Shown here: positions 55,283-63,224 of the stretch, piece after piece
Numbering within the stretch: the stretch's first letter is position 1
Layout of the letters: every line of letters begins with the position of its first letter
Source: Flavobacterium xueshanense
Lineage (GTDB): Bacteria; Bacteroidota; Bacteroidia; Flavobacteriales; Flavobacteriaceae
Length of the DNA: 64,000 nt
Reading direction: 5' to 3'
Assembly (NCBI RefSeq): GCF_900112975.1
Contig: NZ_FONQ01000006.1
Span: forward strand, 1-64,000
Notes under the pieces: generated by a model
What the model was told of the DNA's origin: nothing
Seen by the model: the letters and a program-made list of their open reading frames with translations, nothing else
Databases searched by the model: none
Program-made: the position numbers and the translations under genes

Positions 55283-57550
55283 ATGAAAAATATCCGCTTC
55301 AGAGTCTATTTACATTTGACTTTATTATTAGGAGTTGCATCTATTTGGGCGCAACAAACCCCAGCAAATGCATCTGCTTCTACAGTTTCAAAGTACGATT
55401 ACCATGATGCATTTGCCCCGTTTTTTTATTCAAAGAATGGAACAAGTACGCGTTCAGCCAGTGGTCAGCCTGGAGCTGAATATTGGCAAAACAGTGCCGA
55501 TTATAAGTTAACGGCGAAACTAGATGAAAAAAACAATGAAATTTCCGGAACAGGAGTTATCACGTATACGAACAACAGCCCGGATAAAATGGCTTTTGTT
55601 TGGATGAACTTAGACCAGAATTTATTCAAAGCGGATTCTCGTGGAAATGCAGTTGTGCCTTTGAAAGGAAGCCGAAATGGGGCTCAAGGCCAAATTTTTG
55701 ATGGTGGTCATAAAATAAAATCGGTAAAAGTAATTACTACTTTGAAAGGAGTTTCTACTGAAAAAGAAGCTAAGTACGTCATTACGGATACTAGAATGCA
55801 GGTTTTTCTTCCGCAAGGATTGAATGCTAAAGGAGGTTCTGTTAAAATCAAAATCGATTTTTCCTTTATTGGGCCTTTTGAAGGGTCGGACAGAATGGGA
55901 ATTCTGGAAACTAAAAACGGTAAAATTTTCACTATTGCGCAATGGTATCCGCGCATGTGTGTGTATGATGATGTTCGAGGTTGGAATACGAATCCGTATT
56001 TGGGAGCTTCGGAATTTTATCTGGAATATGGTGATTTTGATGTGAGCATTACAGCGCCATCCAATCATATTGTGGTTGCTTCCGGCGAATTGCTAAATCC
56101 TACAGCGGTTTATTCTACTGTGGAGCAAAGTAGATTAGCTCAAGCAAAACAAAGTGATAAGACTGTTTTTATTCGTACTGCTGCCGAAGTTGAAAATTCA
56201 TCTAAAATGGTTTCAGCAACTACTAAAACATGGAATTATAAAATTAAAAATGCTCGTGATTTTTCTTGGTCTTCGTCAGCGTCATTTATTTTAGACGCAG
56301 CAAAAATAAATTTGCCAAGTGGAAAAAAATCGTTGGCAATATCAGTTTATCCTATTGAAAGTGCCGGTGAAGCAGCATGGGGACGTTCAACAGAATATAC
56401 GAAAGCGACTATAGAGAATTATTCTAAAAGATGGTTGGAATATCCGTATCCTGCAGCTACCAACGTTGCCGGTAATGAAGGAGGAATGGAATATCCAGGA
56501 ATTGTTTTTTGTAGTTGGGAGTCAAAGGGAGCTGATTTATGGGGTGTTACAGATCACGAATTTGGACACATTTGGTTTCCTATGATTGTTGGGTCAAATG
56601 AAAGAATGTTTGCCTGGATGGATGAAGGTTTTAATACTTTTATTAATTCATTGAGCTCCATAGATTTTAATAATGGCGAATACAAAGTCAAGCCAGCTGA
56701 TATGCATCAAAGAGCGGAAGTGTACACAAGTCCTAATCTTGAAACCATAATGAGTTCTCCGGATAATATGAAAGAGAGTAATATTGGTCTTTTAGCCTAT
56801 TCAAAACCAAGTTCGGGATTAGTGATTTTGCGCGAACAAGTATTGGGACCGGAACGTTTTGATTTAGCATTGAAAACCTATGTCGAGCGTTGGGCATACA
56901 AACATCCGCAACCAGACGATTTTTTCAGAACAATTGAAAATGTTGCAGGAGAAGATTTAAGTTGGTTTTGGAGAGGTTGGTTCCAATATAATTGGCGTTT
57001 AGACCAAGGAATTAATTCGATAAAATATGTAAAAAACGATCCTAAAAAAGGCGTTATAATTTCTATTGAAAATTTCGAAAAAATGGCAATGCCGGTAAGT
57101 TTAGACGTAAAATCGAAAAGTGGAAAAATAACTCGTGTTAAATTACCGGTTGAAGTTTGGCAAAAAAACAAAGCTTGGTCATTCAGACATAATTCGACCG
57201 AGGAAATTGAGAGTATCACGCTAGATCCGGATCATGTTTTACCGGACAGTAATGAAGGGAATAACACTTGGACAGCAGCTAAAGGTTTGATTGAAAAAGA
57301 TGTAATTCTGGATGGTTACTTAGGAACATATTCTACTAAAATGGCACCGCTAAAAATTACTTTTTCAGAAAAAAATGGTACGTTAAATGTTTTGATAACG
57401 AATTATCCTAGTTTTACGGTGGAACCTACAGGAAAAAATAGTTTCGAGTCGAAACAAGCGGGACTTAAATTTCAATTTGATGACAATCTAAACGGATTTG
57501 ATATGACTGTTCCCGAAGGACAAAAGATACCATTTACAAAAGATAAATAG
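55283..57550 (+). CDS. M1-family metallopeptidase
   Basis: A 755-residue exported peptidase with a signal peptide (cleavage near ASIWAQ). The N-terminal beta-domain (about 60-290) carries the peptide-anchoring sheet. The catalytic domain has the zinc site HEFGH at 425-429 with the third ligand Glu 448 in MDEGFN, and [13 protein letters not shown], the GxMEN-like exopeptidase motif, here GGMEYP. The C-terminal 150 residues (after about 600) form beta-sandwich domains. It acts probably in the periplasm or at the surface on oligopeptides. Confidence 0.93.
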   Translation: MKNIRFRVYLHLTLLLGVASIWAQQTPANASASTVSKYDYHDAFAPFFYSKNGTSTRSASGQPGAEYWQNSADYKLTAKLDEKNNEISGTGVITYTNNSPDKMAFVWMNLDQNLFKADSRGNAVVPLKGSRNGAQGQIFDGGHKIKSVKVITTLKGVSTEKEAKYVITDTRMQVFLPQGLNAKGGSVKIKIDFSFIGPFEGSDRMGILETKNGKIFTIAQWYPRMCVYDDVRGWNTNPYLGASEFYLEYGDFDVSITAPSNHIVVASGELLNPTAVYSTVEQSRLAQAKQSDKTVFIRTAAEVENSSKMVSATTKTWNYKIKNARDFSWSSSASFILDAAKINLPSGKKSLAISVYPIESAGEAAWGRSTEYTKATIENYSKRWLEYPYPAATNVAGNEGGMEYPGIVFCSWESKGADLWGVTDHEFGHIWFPMIVGSNERMFAWMDEGFNTFINSLSSIDFNNGEYKVKPADMHQRAEVYTSPNLETIMSSPDNMKESNIGLLAYSKPSSGLVILREQVLGPERFDLALKTYVERWAYKHPQPDDFFRTIENVAGEDLSWFWRGWFQYNWRLDQGINSIKYVKNDPKKGVIISIENFEKMAMPVSLDVKSKSGKITRVKLPVEVWQKNKAWSFRHNSTEEIESITLDPDHVLPDSNEGNNTWTAAKGLIEKDVILDGYLGTYSTKMAPLKITFSEKNGTLNVLITNYPSFTVEPTGKNSFESKQAGLKFQFDDNLNGFDMTVPEGQKIPFTKDK

Positions 57551-57571
57551 TTCCCAGACATCATAAAAGAG

Positions 57572-57608
57572 AAAAGACTTGTAAGAATTAAATCTACAAG
57601 TCTTTTTT
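57572..57608 (+). terminator. Terminator of the M1 peptidase gene
   Basis: Arms AAAAGACTTGTA and TACAAGTCTTTT with an 11-base loop and T tract. It sits between converging genes and could serve both. Confidence 0.9.
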
Positions 57609-57625
57609 ATTTCTTTATTTTAAAT

Positions 57626-58672
57626 CTATTCCGGAATTTGCTGACTTAAGCAGTGCAATGTTCCAAAACCCCATATAAAATCAGTTGCACTAATTCCGAT
57701 GATTTCTCTATCAGGAAAACATTCTGAAAGGATATTCAGCGCTTTTCTATCGTTACTGTCGTTAAAAGTCGGAACCAGAACACAATTGTTCAAAATCAAG
57801 AAATTAGCATAACTGGCGGGTAATCTTAATCCGTCAAATTCTAAACGTTTTGGCATTGGTAAAACCACAATTACAGGTGATTTTCCATTTTCCAGTTTGG
57901 CGTTTTGCAATCGTTTTAAGTTTTCTTGCAAAGGTTTGAAGTTCTTATCGGTTGGATCTGTTTCTACAATGGTAACAATCGTATCCTCGTTGACAAATCG
58001 GCATAAATCATCAATATGTCCGTGCGTATCATCGCCTTCAATTCCGTCACCTAACCAAATCACATTTGTAATTCCAAGGTATTCTTTGAAAACGGCTTCG
58101 TAATCGGCTTTGGTGAAATCTGGATTCCGAACCTGAATATCGGGGTGCATTAAGCATTCTTCTGAAGTCAGTAAAGTACCGCGTCCATTAGTGTCAATCG
58201 CACCACCTTCAACGATTACCGCTTTTCCTTTGTACATCACTTGAGTCACAGGAATATGGAGAAATTCGCCCACTTTTGCAGGGATAAATTTGTCTAATTG
58301 AATGTTTTTATACTTAGCCCAGCCATTGAAATTAAAGTTTAAAGCTTCTCTTTCGGTTCCGTTTTTCACAATAATTGGACCCGAATCACGCATCCAACTT
58401 CTGTTGGTTTTATGAATGATGTACGAAACATTAGTTAGTTCAATATGAGCTGTTTCCAGCATCGTATTGACTTTTTCTTTTTGGTTTTCATCCGCGACTA
58501 CCAAAAAGACTTGTTCGAAAGTAGCCACTTTTTTAATGAATTCTACAAAAGCCCATTGAACCGCTTCATATTTTCCTGGCCAATCCTTGCCGTTGTGTGG
58601 AAAACAAAGTAAAATTCCTTGTTGCTTTTCCCACTCAGCAGGGAATCTTCTGTTATTGGTCGTTTTCATCAT
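57626..58672 (-). CDS. aguA: Agmatine deiminase
   Basis: Hydrolyses agmatine to N-carbamoylputrescine and ammonia. The 348 residues have FPAEWEKQQGILLCFPHNGKDWP, WMRDSGPIIV, VEGGAIDTNGRGTLLTSEECL, GDDTHGHIDDLCRFV and the C-terminal FGTLHCLSQQIPE with nucleophile Cys 341. The first base of its ATG is the last base of the amidase stop codon, so it is coupled to the amidase. Together the two give putrescine from agmatine. Two ATG codons in tandem are possible starts. Confidence 0.95.
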   Translation of the reverse strand: MMKTTNNRRFPAEWEKQQGILLCFPHNGKDWPGKYEAVQWAFVEFIKKVATFEQVFLVVADENQKEKVNTMLETAHIELTNVSYIIHKTNRSWMRDSGPIIVKNGTEREALNFNFNGWAKYKNIQLDKFIPAKVGEFLHIPVTQVMYKGKAVIVEGGAIDTNGRGTLLTSEECLMHPDIQVRNPDFTKADYEAVFKEYLGITNVIWLGDGIEGDDTHGHIDDLCRFVNEDTIVTIVETDPTDKNFKPLQENLKRLQNAKLENGKSPVIVVLPMPKRLEFDGLRLPASYANFLILNNCVLVPTFNDSNDRKALNILSECFPDREIIGISATDFIWGFGTLHCLSQQIPE

Positions 58673-59559
58673 TAGTCAATTGCTCTTTTTATGATATCAC
58701 CAAAAGCGTCTATTCTTCTGTCTCTAAAGAAAGGCCAGTTCTGACGCACATTTTCTTGTAAGTCTAAATTTACTTCGGCAATAAGAATTTCTTCTTTATC
58801 GTGTGAGGCTTGCGCCAAAATTTCGCCTTGTGGTCCCGCAATAAACGAAGATCCCCAAAACTGAATTCCCGCCGTATCAGGCAAGTATTGTTCTAAACCG
58901 ATCCTGTTTGCTGCTGCCACATAAACGCCATTTGCAACAGCGTGACCTTTCATTACACTCATCCAAGCACCATGTTGGTTTACTCCATATTCATCTTTTT
59001 CACTGGGGTGCCATCCAATTGCTGTTGGGTAAAACAAGACTTCTGCACCATGCAAAGCAGTTAATCGAGCCGCTTCAGGATACCATTGGTCCCAACAAAT
59101 CAGCGTTCCAACCTTTCCTTTTTTAGTTGGAATCGTTTTAAAACCCAAATCACCGGGTGTGAAATAGAATTTCTCATAAAAATGTGGATCATCCGGAATG
59201 TGCATTTTACGATACAATCCTGCTTCTGAACCGTCTGTGTCAATAATGTACGCACTGTTGTGGTAGATTCCTGCCATTCTTTTTTCGAAGAAAGGAACAA
59301 TAATTACCACGCCTAATTCTTTTGCCAAAGCGCTAAAAGCAATAAACGAAGTGCTGTACAATGGTTCTGCCAAAGCAAAATTATCTACATCTTCGCTTTG
59401 ACAAAAATAATGACTGCTGTATAATTCCGGTAATGAAATCACCTCGGCACCAAGGTTTGCAGCATCACGAACCCAACTCAAACATTTTATCAGGTTGTTT
59501 TCGGCAATATCATTAAGGTTTAATTGAATGACTGCTATTTTGTATTTCTTGTTTGACAT
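58672..59559 (-). CDS. aguB: N-carbamoylputrescine amidase
   Basis: Nitrilase-superfamily amidohydrolase that turns N-carbamoylputrescine into putrescine, CO2 and ammonia. From MSNKKYKIAVIQLNL the product is 295 residues. The catalytic triad is Glu in LPELYSSHYF, Lys in YRKMHIPDDPHFYEKFYFTPGD and Cys in TLICWDQWYPE. Further AWMSVMKGHAVANGVYVAAANRIG. The adjacent agmatine deiminase supports the specificity. The longer frame to 59580 is not used because the promoter lies at 59577. Confidence 0.94.
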   Translation of the reverse strand: MSNKKYKIAVIQLNLNDIAENNLIKCLSWVRDAANLGAEVISLPELYSSHYFCQSEDVDNFALAEPLYSTSFIAFSALAKELGVVIIVPFFEKRMAGIYHNSAYIIDTDGSEAGLYRKMHIPDDPHFYEKFYFTPGDLGFKTIPTKKGKVGTLICWDQWYPEAARLTALHGAEVLFYPTAIGWHPSEKDEYGVNQHGAWMSVMKGHAVANGVYVAAANRIGLEQYLPDTAGIQFWGSSFIAGPQGEILAQASHDKEEILIAEVNLDLQENVRQNWPFFRDRRIDAFGDIIKRAID

Positions 59560-59576
59560 GACTAAAATTTTATACC

Positions 59577-59585
59577 GCAAAAATA
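59577..59585 (-). promoter_or_regulatory. -7 promoter element of the agmatine pathway operon
   Basis: TATTTTTGC on the minus strand, 18 bases before the amidase ATG. Confidence 0.45.
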
Positions 59586-59626
59586 GTGAATTTTATAAGG
59601 AGTAGAAAATAGGGGTCCAGTGTTTT

Positions 59627-59692
59627 TTAAAAAGTATGTGAATGCATAGTTACTCTGGTGCAAACTAAATTTTTCTCGGTTATAATTTCCAT
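59627..59692 (-). pseudogene. Possible remnant of a GyrI-like/effector-binding domain gene
   Basis: A 21-codon frame reading MEIITEKNLVCTRVTMHSHTF then a stop. It resembles the N-terminus of small GyrI-like (AraC effector-binding) proteins, which begin with IxxLTEKKLVGxRxTMS. Nothing of the remaining domain was found. It lies in the roughly 330-base gap between the amidase and the SRPBCC pseudogene, which otherwise holds only AT-rich sequence. The assignment is weak. Confidence 0.25.
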
Positions 59693-59914
59693 TCTGGAGT
59701 CTATTGCTATTTATTATCTTACTTTAAAATTTCTCCTACCGGATAGGAATAAGTAACTTTAAATCAATCTTATAAATTTTTAAATTAATTACATTGCGGT
59801 CTCGTTTTTGGCTTTATATTTATTTTTTAGAGAAAAAATTTAGGATGTTGCCGCAATCTCCTAATTGAGTTACCCGAAAAAACTTAAATATTTTCATCTC
59901 CTGATTGAAAATCA

Positions 59915-60418
59915 TTAAATTTTATTTTCTTGAAATAATATTTCCAATTGCTAAAGACAAGCGGTATTACCTTATTCAAAGCTTATTTCAATTATGGTTT
60001 CTATTGCTTTTTCATTGGAATAAAACATTTTCAATTCTACTGAAATACCTGATGCTGTGGCAGTAAAAACAATGATTTCTTAAGAAACCGACAACCAAGA
60101 ATTTACGTTTCCTTCATCATCACAAAAACTATCTTTAATTTCAAAACTTAAATGCGGCGTTATGGCTTTCTAATCCATGTGTACCCAATATTTTTCATTT
60201 TGAGGTTCTACTTTAGCGCACAAACAGTGACCGCCAAAAGAAAAGTGAATCGTTTTTGTTTCAGTTTTCCAAGGTTTTGTCACTCATCATTGTTCTAACA
60301 ATTCACTTTCCGTGCAGCCACGCCAAACTTCTTCAAGCGGGGCGCTAAATGTTCTGGAAACTAGAATTGATTTTTCTTCTAAATCTTTTACAACAAGTGT
60401 TTTGGGAGTAGTTGCCAT
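59915..60418 (-). pseudogene. SRPBCC (AHSA1-like) domain pseudogene
   Basis: Reading from the ATG at 60418, one frame of 167 codons keeps the family pattern: KSILVSRTFSAPLEEVWRGCTESELLEQ, KPWKTETKTIHFSFGGH, EKYWVHMD, KAITPHLSFEIKDSFCDDEGNVNSW, ELKMFYSNEKAIETIIEISFE. It is broken by six internal stops at codons 44, 45, 83, 113, 149 and 156; the first two replace the family Trp-Trp. No frameshift is visible, so decay has been by substitution. Intact relatives are START-like ligand-binding proteins. Confidence 0.85.
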
Positions 60419-60767
60419 TTTATTTTGACTAAAGAATAATAATTCTAATGGATTGATTCAAACTTTATTACTTTTCATTCGGAATGAAAAATGAACAATA
60501 AAAGTTAATTTATTTCTTACCAAACAAAAATTTGATTCATGTACCAATTGGATTAAGTATTGAAAGCCCTCTTTTTGCTGTAAAGCACTTTATCTTGGTA
60601 GAAAAAATGAAGTAGAACGAATTTAGCGTGCCGTGGGAACGCAACGAAAAGGTGAATGTTGCGTACCTAAAGCACGTTAACAAATTTCATATCTAATTGC
60701 CACCAATATTTAATTCCTAACGGCACATTCCAATCCTTGATTCAAATGAAAAATCAGTTAATAAAAA
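60419..60767. other. Intergenic decay region with large imperfect hairpin
   Basis: About 350 bases with no usable reading frame. The main structure is a long imperfect inverted repeat at 60623-60680 (listed separately). The flanking sequence from about 60545 to 60720 looks like part of a longer interspersed repeat, but no second copy is in the window. Confidence 0.5.
60623..60680. repeat. Long imperfect inverted repeat
   Basis: Arms AGCGTGCCGTGGGAACGCAAC (60625-60645) and its imperfect complement at 60658-60678 match in 16 of 21 positions, with a 12-base loop, and can be extended by two bases on each side. GC content is above the surroundings. It may be a repeat-family hairpin, a small transposable remnant or a structured RNA. 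Confidence 0.65.
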
Positions 60768-61277
60768 TCATCCAATCCTTTTTTCCATAACAATAAATTC
60801 CAAAGGTTCTTCTGTAATAGGAATATGAACATCACTTGCCGGGAACGGTTCTTTTGTGCCCGTATCCTGATAACCGTTGCGTTTGTACCAAGCAATCAGT
60901 TCCTTACGAACAGAAATTACAGTCATTACAATTTTGTGCAATCCTAATTCCAAAGCATGAATTTCTGCCTGTTGCAGTAATTTTTTTCCAACGCCACTGT
61001 TTTGTAATTCGGGTGAAACCGTCAGCATCCCTAAATACAATTGCTGCTCTTTTTCGACCAATAAAACACAACCTATAATCTGGTTATTTTCCGTAAATTT
61101 TAGAATTGTATTTTTATGGTCTTGAATGGTTTCAGTCAGTTCTTCTTCAGTAGTTCTGAGTCCTTCCAAAATGTTTGCTTCAGTTGTCCATCCTTTTTTG
61201 GAGGATTCCCCGCGGTACGCTGAATTGATTAATTTATTTAATTGCGAAACGTTCTCTAGTGTTGCTTTTGTAATCAT
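60768..61277 (-). CDS. GNAT-family acetyltransferase
   Basis: A 169-residue acetyltransferase: MITKATLENVSQLNKLINSAYRGESSKKGWTTEA, NQIIGCVLLVEKEQQLYLGMLTVSPELQNSGVGKKLLQQAEIHALELGLHKIVMTVIS with the acetyl-CoA loop QNSGVG, and LIAWYKRNGYQDTG. The substrate is not known. The SAYRGESSKKGWTTEA segment is typical of a subgroup acting on small molecules. It has its own -7 element and stands beside the decayed region. Confidence 0.92.
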   Translation of the reverse strand: MITKATLENVSQLNKLINSAYRGESSKKGWTTEANILEGLRTTEEELTETIQDHKNTILKFTENNQIIGCVLLVEKEQQLYLGMLTVSPELQNSGVGKKLLQQAEIHALELGLHKIVMTVISVRKELIAWYKRNGYQDTGTKEPFPASDVHIPITEEPLEFIVMEKRIG

Positions 61278-61306
61278 CCGTAATAGTCTTGTGTTTTCGT
61301 ATTTTT

Positions 61307-61314
61307 CAAAGGTA
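61307..61314 (-). promoter_or_regulatory. -7-like element of the GNAT gene
   Basis: TACCTTTG on the minus strand, 30 bases before the start. Confidence 0.4.
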
Positions 61315-61501
61315 GAAAAAAGGTTTACACAATTGCATCTCGCTGTAGATTCTCTTTATTACCCTGGTTTTTTTTACGCTACAATTAATTTGTTAAAGAA
61401 AAAAATTAAATTATTGATAATCAATATTTTGTGTTTTTAAGTAAAGATTTTTTTTTATCTTTATCTAAAGAAGCGTAGCAAACAATTTAAAAGTTATAAT
61501 T

Positions 61502-62041
61502 ATGAAAAAGCTAAATAGTATTTGGTTAATAGTAATGGTTTGTGTTCTAAACACAGCATTAATATTTGGGCAAACGACCACTAAAAAGAATAAAATTATT
61601 GCTGATAGCGAAACCGCAAAGAAAGAATTTATCAAAAGTGATCCGTTGATGAAAGCACTTTTTGATAAAGCATACGGCTATGTTATTTTTCCTAATGTGG
61701 GCAAAGGAGGATTCGGAATTGGAGGAGCAGCGGGCAACGGTGTCGTTTATGAACAGAACAAGCGAGTGGGTATGGCCAAGCTGTCGCAAGTGAGCATAGG
61801 ATTTCAAGCGGGCGGACAAGCGTATCGGGAAGTAATATTTTTTGAGTCCAAAAATGAAATGGACCGTTTTAAAGAAAGCCGATTCGAGTTTTCGGCACAA
61901 GCCTCAGCAGTTGCGGCAACTGAAGGCGCTTCCGCAAATGTAAAATATACGAATGGCGTGATGGTCTTCACCATGCAAAAGGGAGGACTCATGTACGAGG
62001 CATCAGTTGGCGGACAAAAATTTAAGTTTAATAAAATGTGA
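61502..62041 (+). CDS. SYLF-domain lipid-binding protein
   Basis: A 179-residue exported protein with a signal peptide (cleavage near IFGQ). The SYLF/Ysc84 domain covers the rest: KEFIKSDPLMKALFDKAYGYVIFPNVGKGGFGIGGAAGNGVVYEQNKRVGMAKLSQVSIGFQAGGQAYREVIFFES and the C-terminal GVMVFTMQKGGLMYEASVGGQKFKF. In eukaryotes the domain binds phosphoinositides. The bacterial proteins are periplasmic and of unknown role. It ends at a strong terminator. Confidence 0.93.
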   Translation: MKKLNSIWLIVMVCVLNTALIFGQTTTKKNKIIADSETAKKEFIKSDPLMKALFDKAYGYVIFPNVGKGGFGIGGAAGNGVVYEQNKRVGMAKLSQVSIGFQAGGQAYREVIFFESKNEMDRFKESRFEFSAQASAVAATEGASANVKYTNGVMVFTMQKGGLMYEASVGGQKFKFNKM

Positions 62042-62049
62042 TAAAAACT

Positions 62050-62089
62050 AAAACGGCTGAAAAAATTTTCTCAGCCGTTTTGGTTTTTT
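62050..62089 (+). terminator. Terminator of the SYLF gene
   Basis: Arms AAAACGGCTGA and TCAGCCGTTTT with a 10-base loop and a T-rich tail, between converging genes. Confidence 0.9.
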
Positions 62090-62099
62090 ACTGATTAAA

Positions 62100-62585
62100 T
62101 CATTTCTTTTTCTTCTCTAATATAATGTACTTTTTGAATACATATTTCCAAGGCATGAAAAGTATCGGTATAATAATTCCTATGAACATATACGCCATTT
62201 CTTCTGCTGGTGAACCTTTTAGCGTGCCTGCGGACCATAAAGGATGTGCGACAACAATAAGCCAAAGTCCTTTGTAGAAAATCATAAAAAGCATAATGGG
62301 TAACATTCGCAACGTATGGAATACTCCTAAAAGTGCCAATGTTGAATAAGCAGCCCAAGTACACCAAGCAACAGCTTTTATGGGGTCCCATGCACCTTCA
62401 TGTGTAAGAATAAACTTCCAGGAATCTGTAGCAACAAAAACAAACATTAACGCGAAAAACAGCCGCATCACATAAATATTGATTCTGCGAACCCCTTCGT
62501 AGTTTTCGTAGTCCGGAACAAAAATGTTTTTGATACTGAACTTTGATGACTTTTGCTGTTGTGACACTTGTTCTGTTGTGTTCAT
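62100..62585 (-). CDS. Four-TM membrane protein of unknown function
   Basis: A 161-residue protein with a polar 40-residue cytoplasmic start (Gln/Ser-rich, then IKNIFVPDYENYEGVRRIN) and about four hydrophobic helices (43-58, 73-90, 94-112, 131-147). The end is Lys-rich. No family was recognised. It converges with the SYLF gene and is 45 bases downstream of the HEPN gene on the same strand, with no evidence that it belongs to that module. Confidence 0.6.
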   Translation of the reverse strand: MNTTEQVSQQQKSSKFSIKNIFVPDYENYEGVRRINIYVMRLFFALMFVFVATDSWKFILTHEGAWDPIKAVAWCTWAAYSTLALLGVFHTLRMLPIMLFMIFYKGLWLIVVAHPLWSAGTLKGSPAEEMAYMFIGIIIPILFMPWKYVFKKYIILEKKKK

Positions 62586-62630
62586 ATTTTTTCCGGTTGG
62601 TTTTTATTGCGAGCGCGATCGGGTTAAATT

Positions 62631-63224
62631 TTAATCTAAATGTTTACAAATTAGCTCATCTATATTAATAATATATTTTTTAAGCGCTATGATGTTTTCA
62701 GTCAAATCTTTATTAGAAACATCTGATGCTTCATCATTGTGATGAAGAATTTTATTTCTTTTCACAACGATTGAATTTATAGCTTCTTTTTGTATGTTGA
62801 ATTCTGAATTTTTTTCAAGTTCAATTCCAAATTTTTTAAATAAATCTCTTGTTTTGAAAGGGTTTCCTGAAATGGAATCATCTAAGTCTTTCTTTTTTAT
62901 TTCCAGTTTGAGGCTTTTAAATTTTAAATCTGTTTCTTTAATATCTTTTTTTGCACCTAAACCCCACAAAATTAAGTTATGTGGCAATTTTGCAGAAACT
63001 AATTTGGCATTTGTGTCATCAACTATGGTCATTAATGAATCTTTTAAGTAAGATTCCAGATATGCACACATCGTTATTAAAAATGCTTTAGTGAAAAAAT
63101 TAGCATTATCATAAATTAGCGAATCCGGTGGATCGGAAATTATACGACTATTTGTATCCTCAATAATTGACGACAACTTCTCTAACTGCAAAATATATGA
63201 TTCTTTGTACGGCGTTTTATCCAT
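62631..63224 (-). CDS. HEPN-like nuclease of the MAE_28990/MAE_18760 type
   Basis: A 197-residue helical protein. The helix ANFFTKAFLITMCAYLESYLKDSL (about 41-64) and the C-terminal RNKILHHND give the HEPN signature: R156-N157-xxx-H161 is the RNxxxH ribonuclease motif. The central part (75-145) is a charged helical insert. HEPN proteins of this group are thought to cut RNA in defence and stress systems. The gene overlaps the 3' end of the upstream DUF262 gene by eight bases, so the two are made together. Target and trigger are unknown. Confidence 0.85.
   Translation of the reverse strand: MDKTPYKESYILQLEKLSSIIEDTNSRIISDPPDSLIYDNANFFTKAFLITMCAYLESYLKDSLMTIVDDTNAKLVSAKLPHNLILWGLGAKKDIKETDLKFKSLKLEIKKKDLDDSISGNPFKTRDLFKKFGIELEKNSEFNIQKEAINSIVVKRNKILHHNDEASDVSNKDLTENIIALKKYIINIDELICKHLD

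Noticed and set aside
55622-56068. Antisense frame of 148 codons within the M1 peptidase gene
   Set aside because: The M1 frame in this stretch is conserved and the antisense product is rich in Ser/Arg/Ile with no recognisable domain.
59915-60418. Stop-codon recoding to Trp or other residues in the SRPBCC frame
   Set aside because: All three stop codon types would have to be read as different residues, and other genes in the window use them as true stops.
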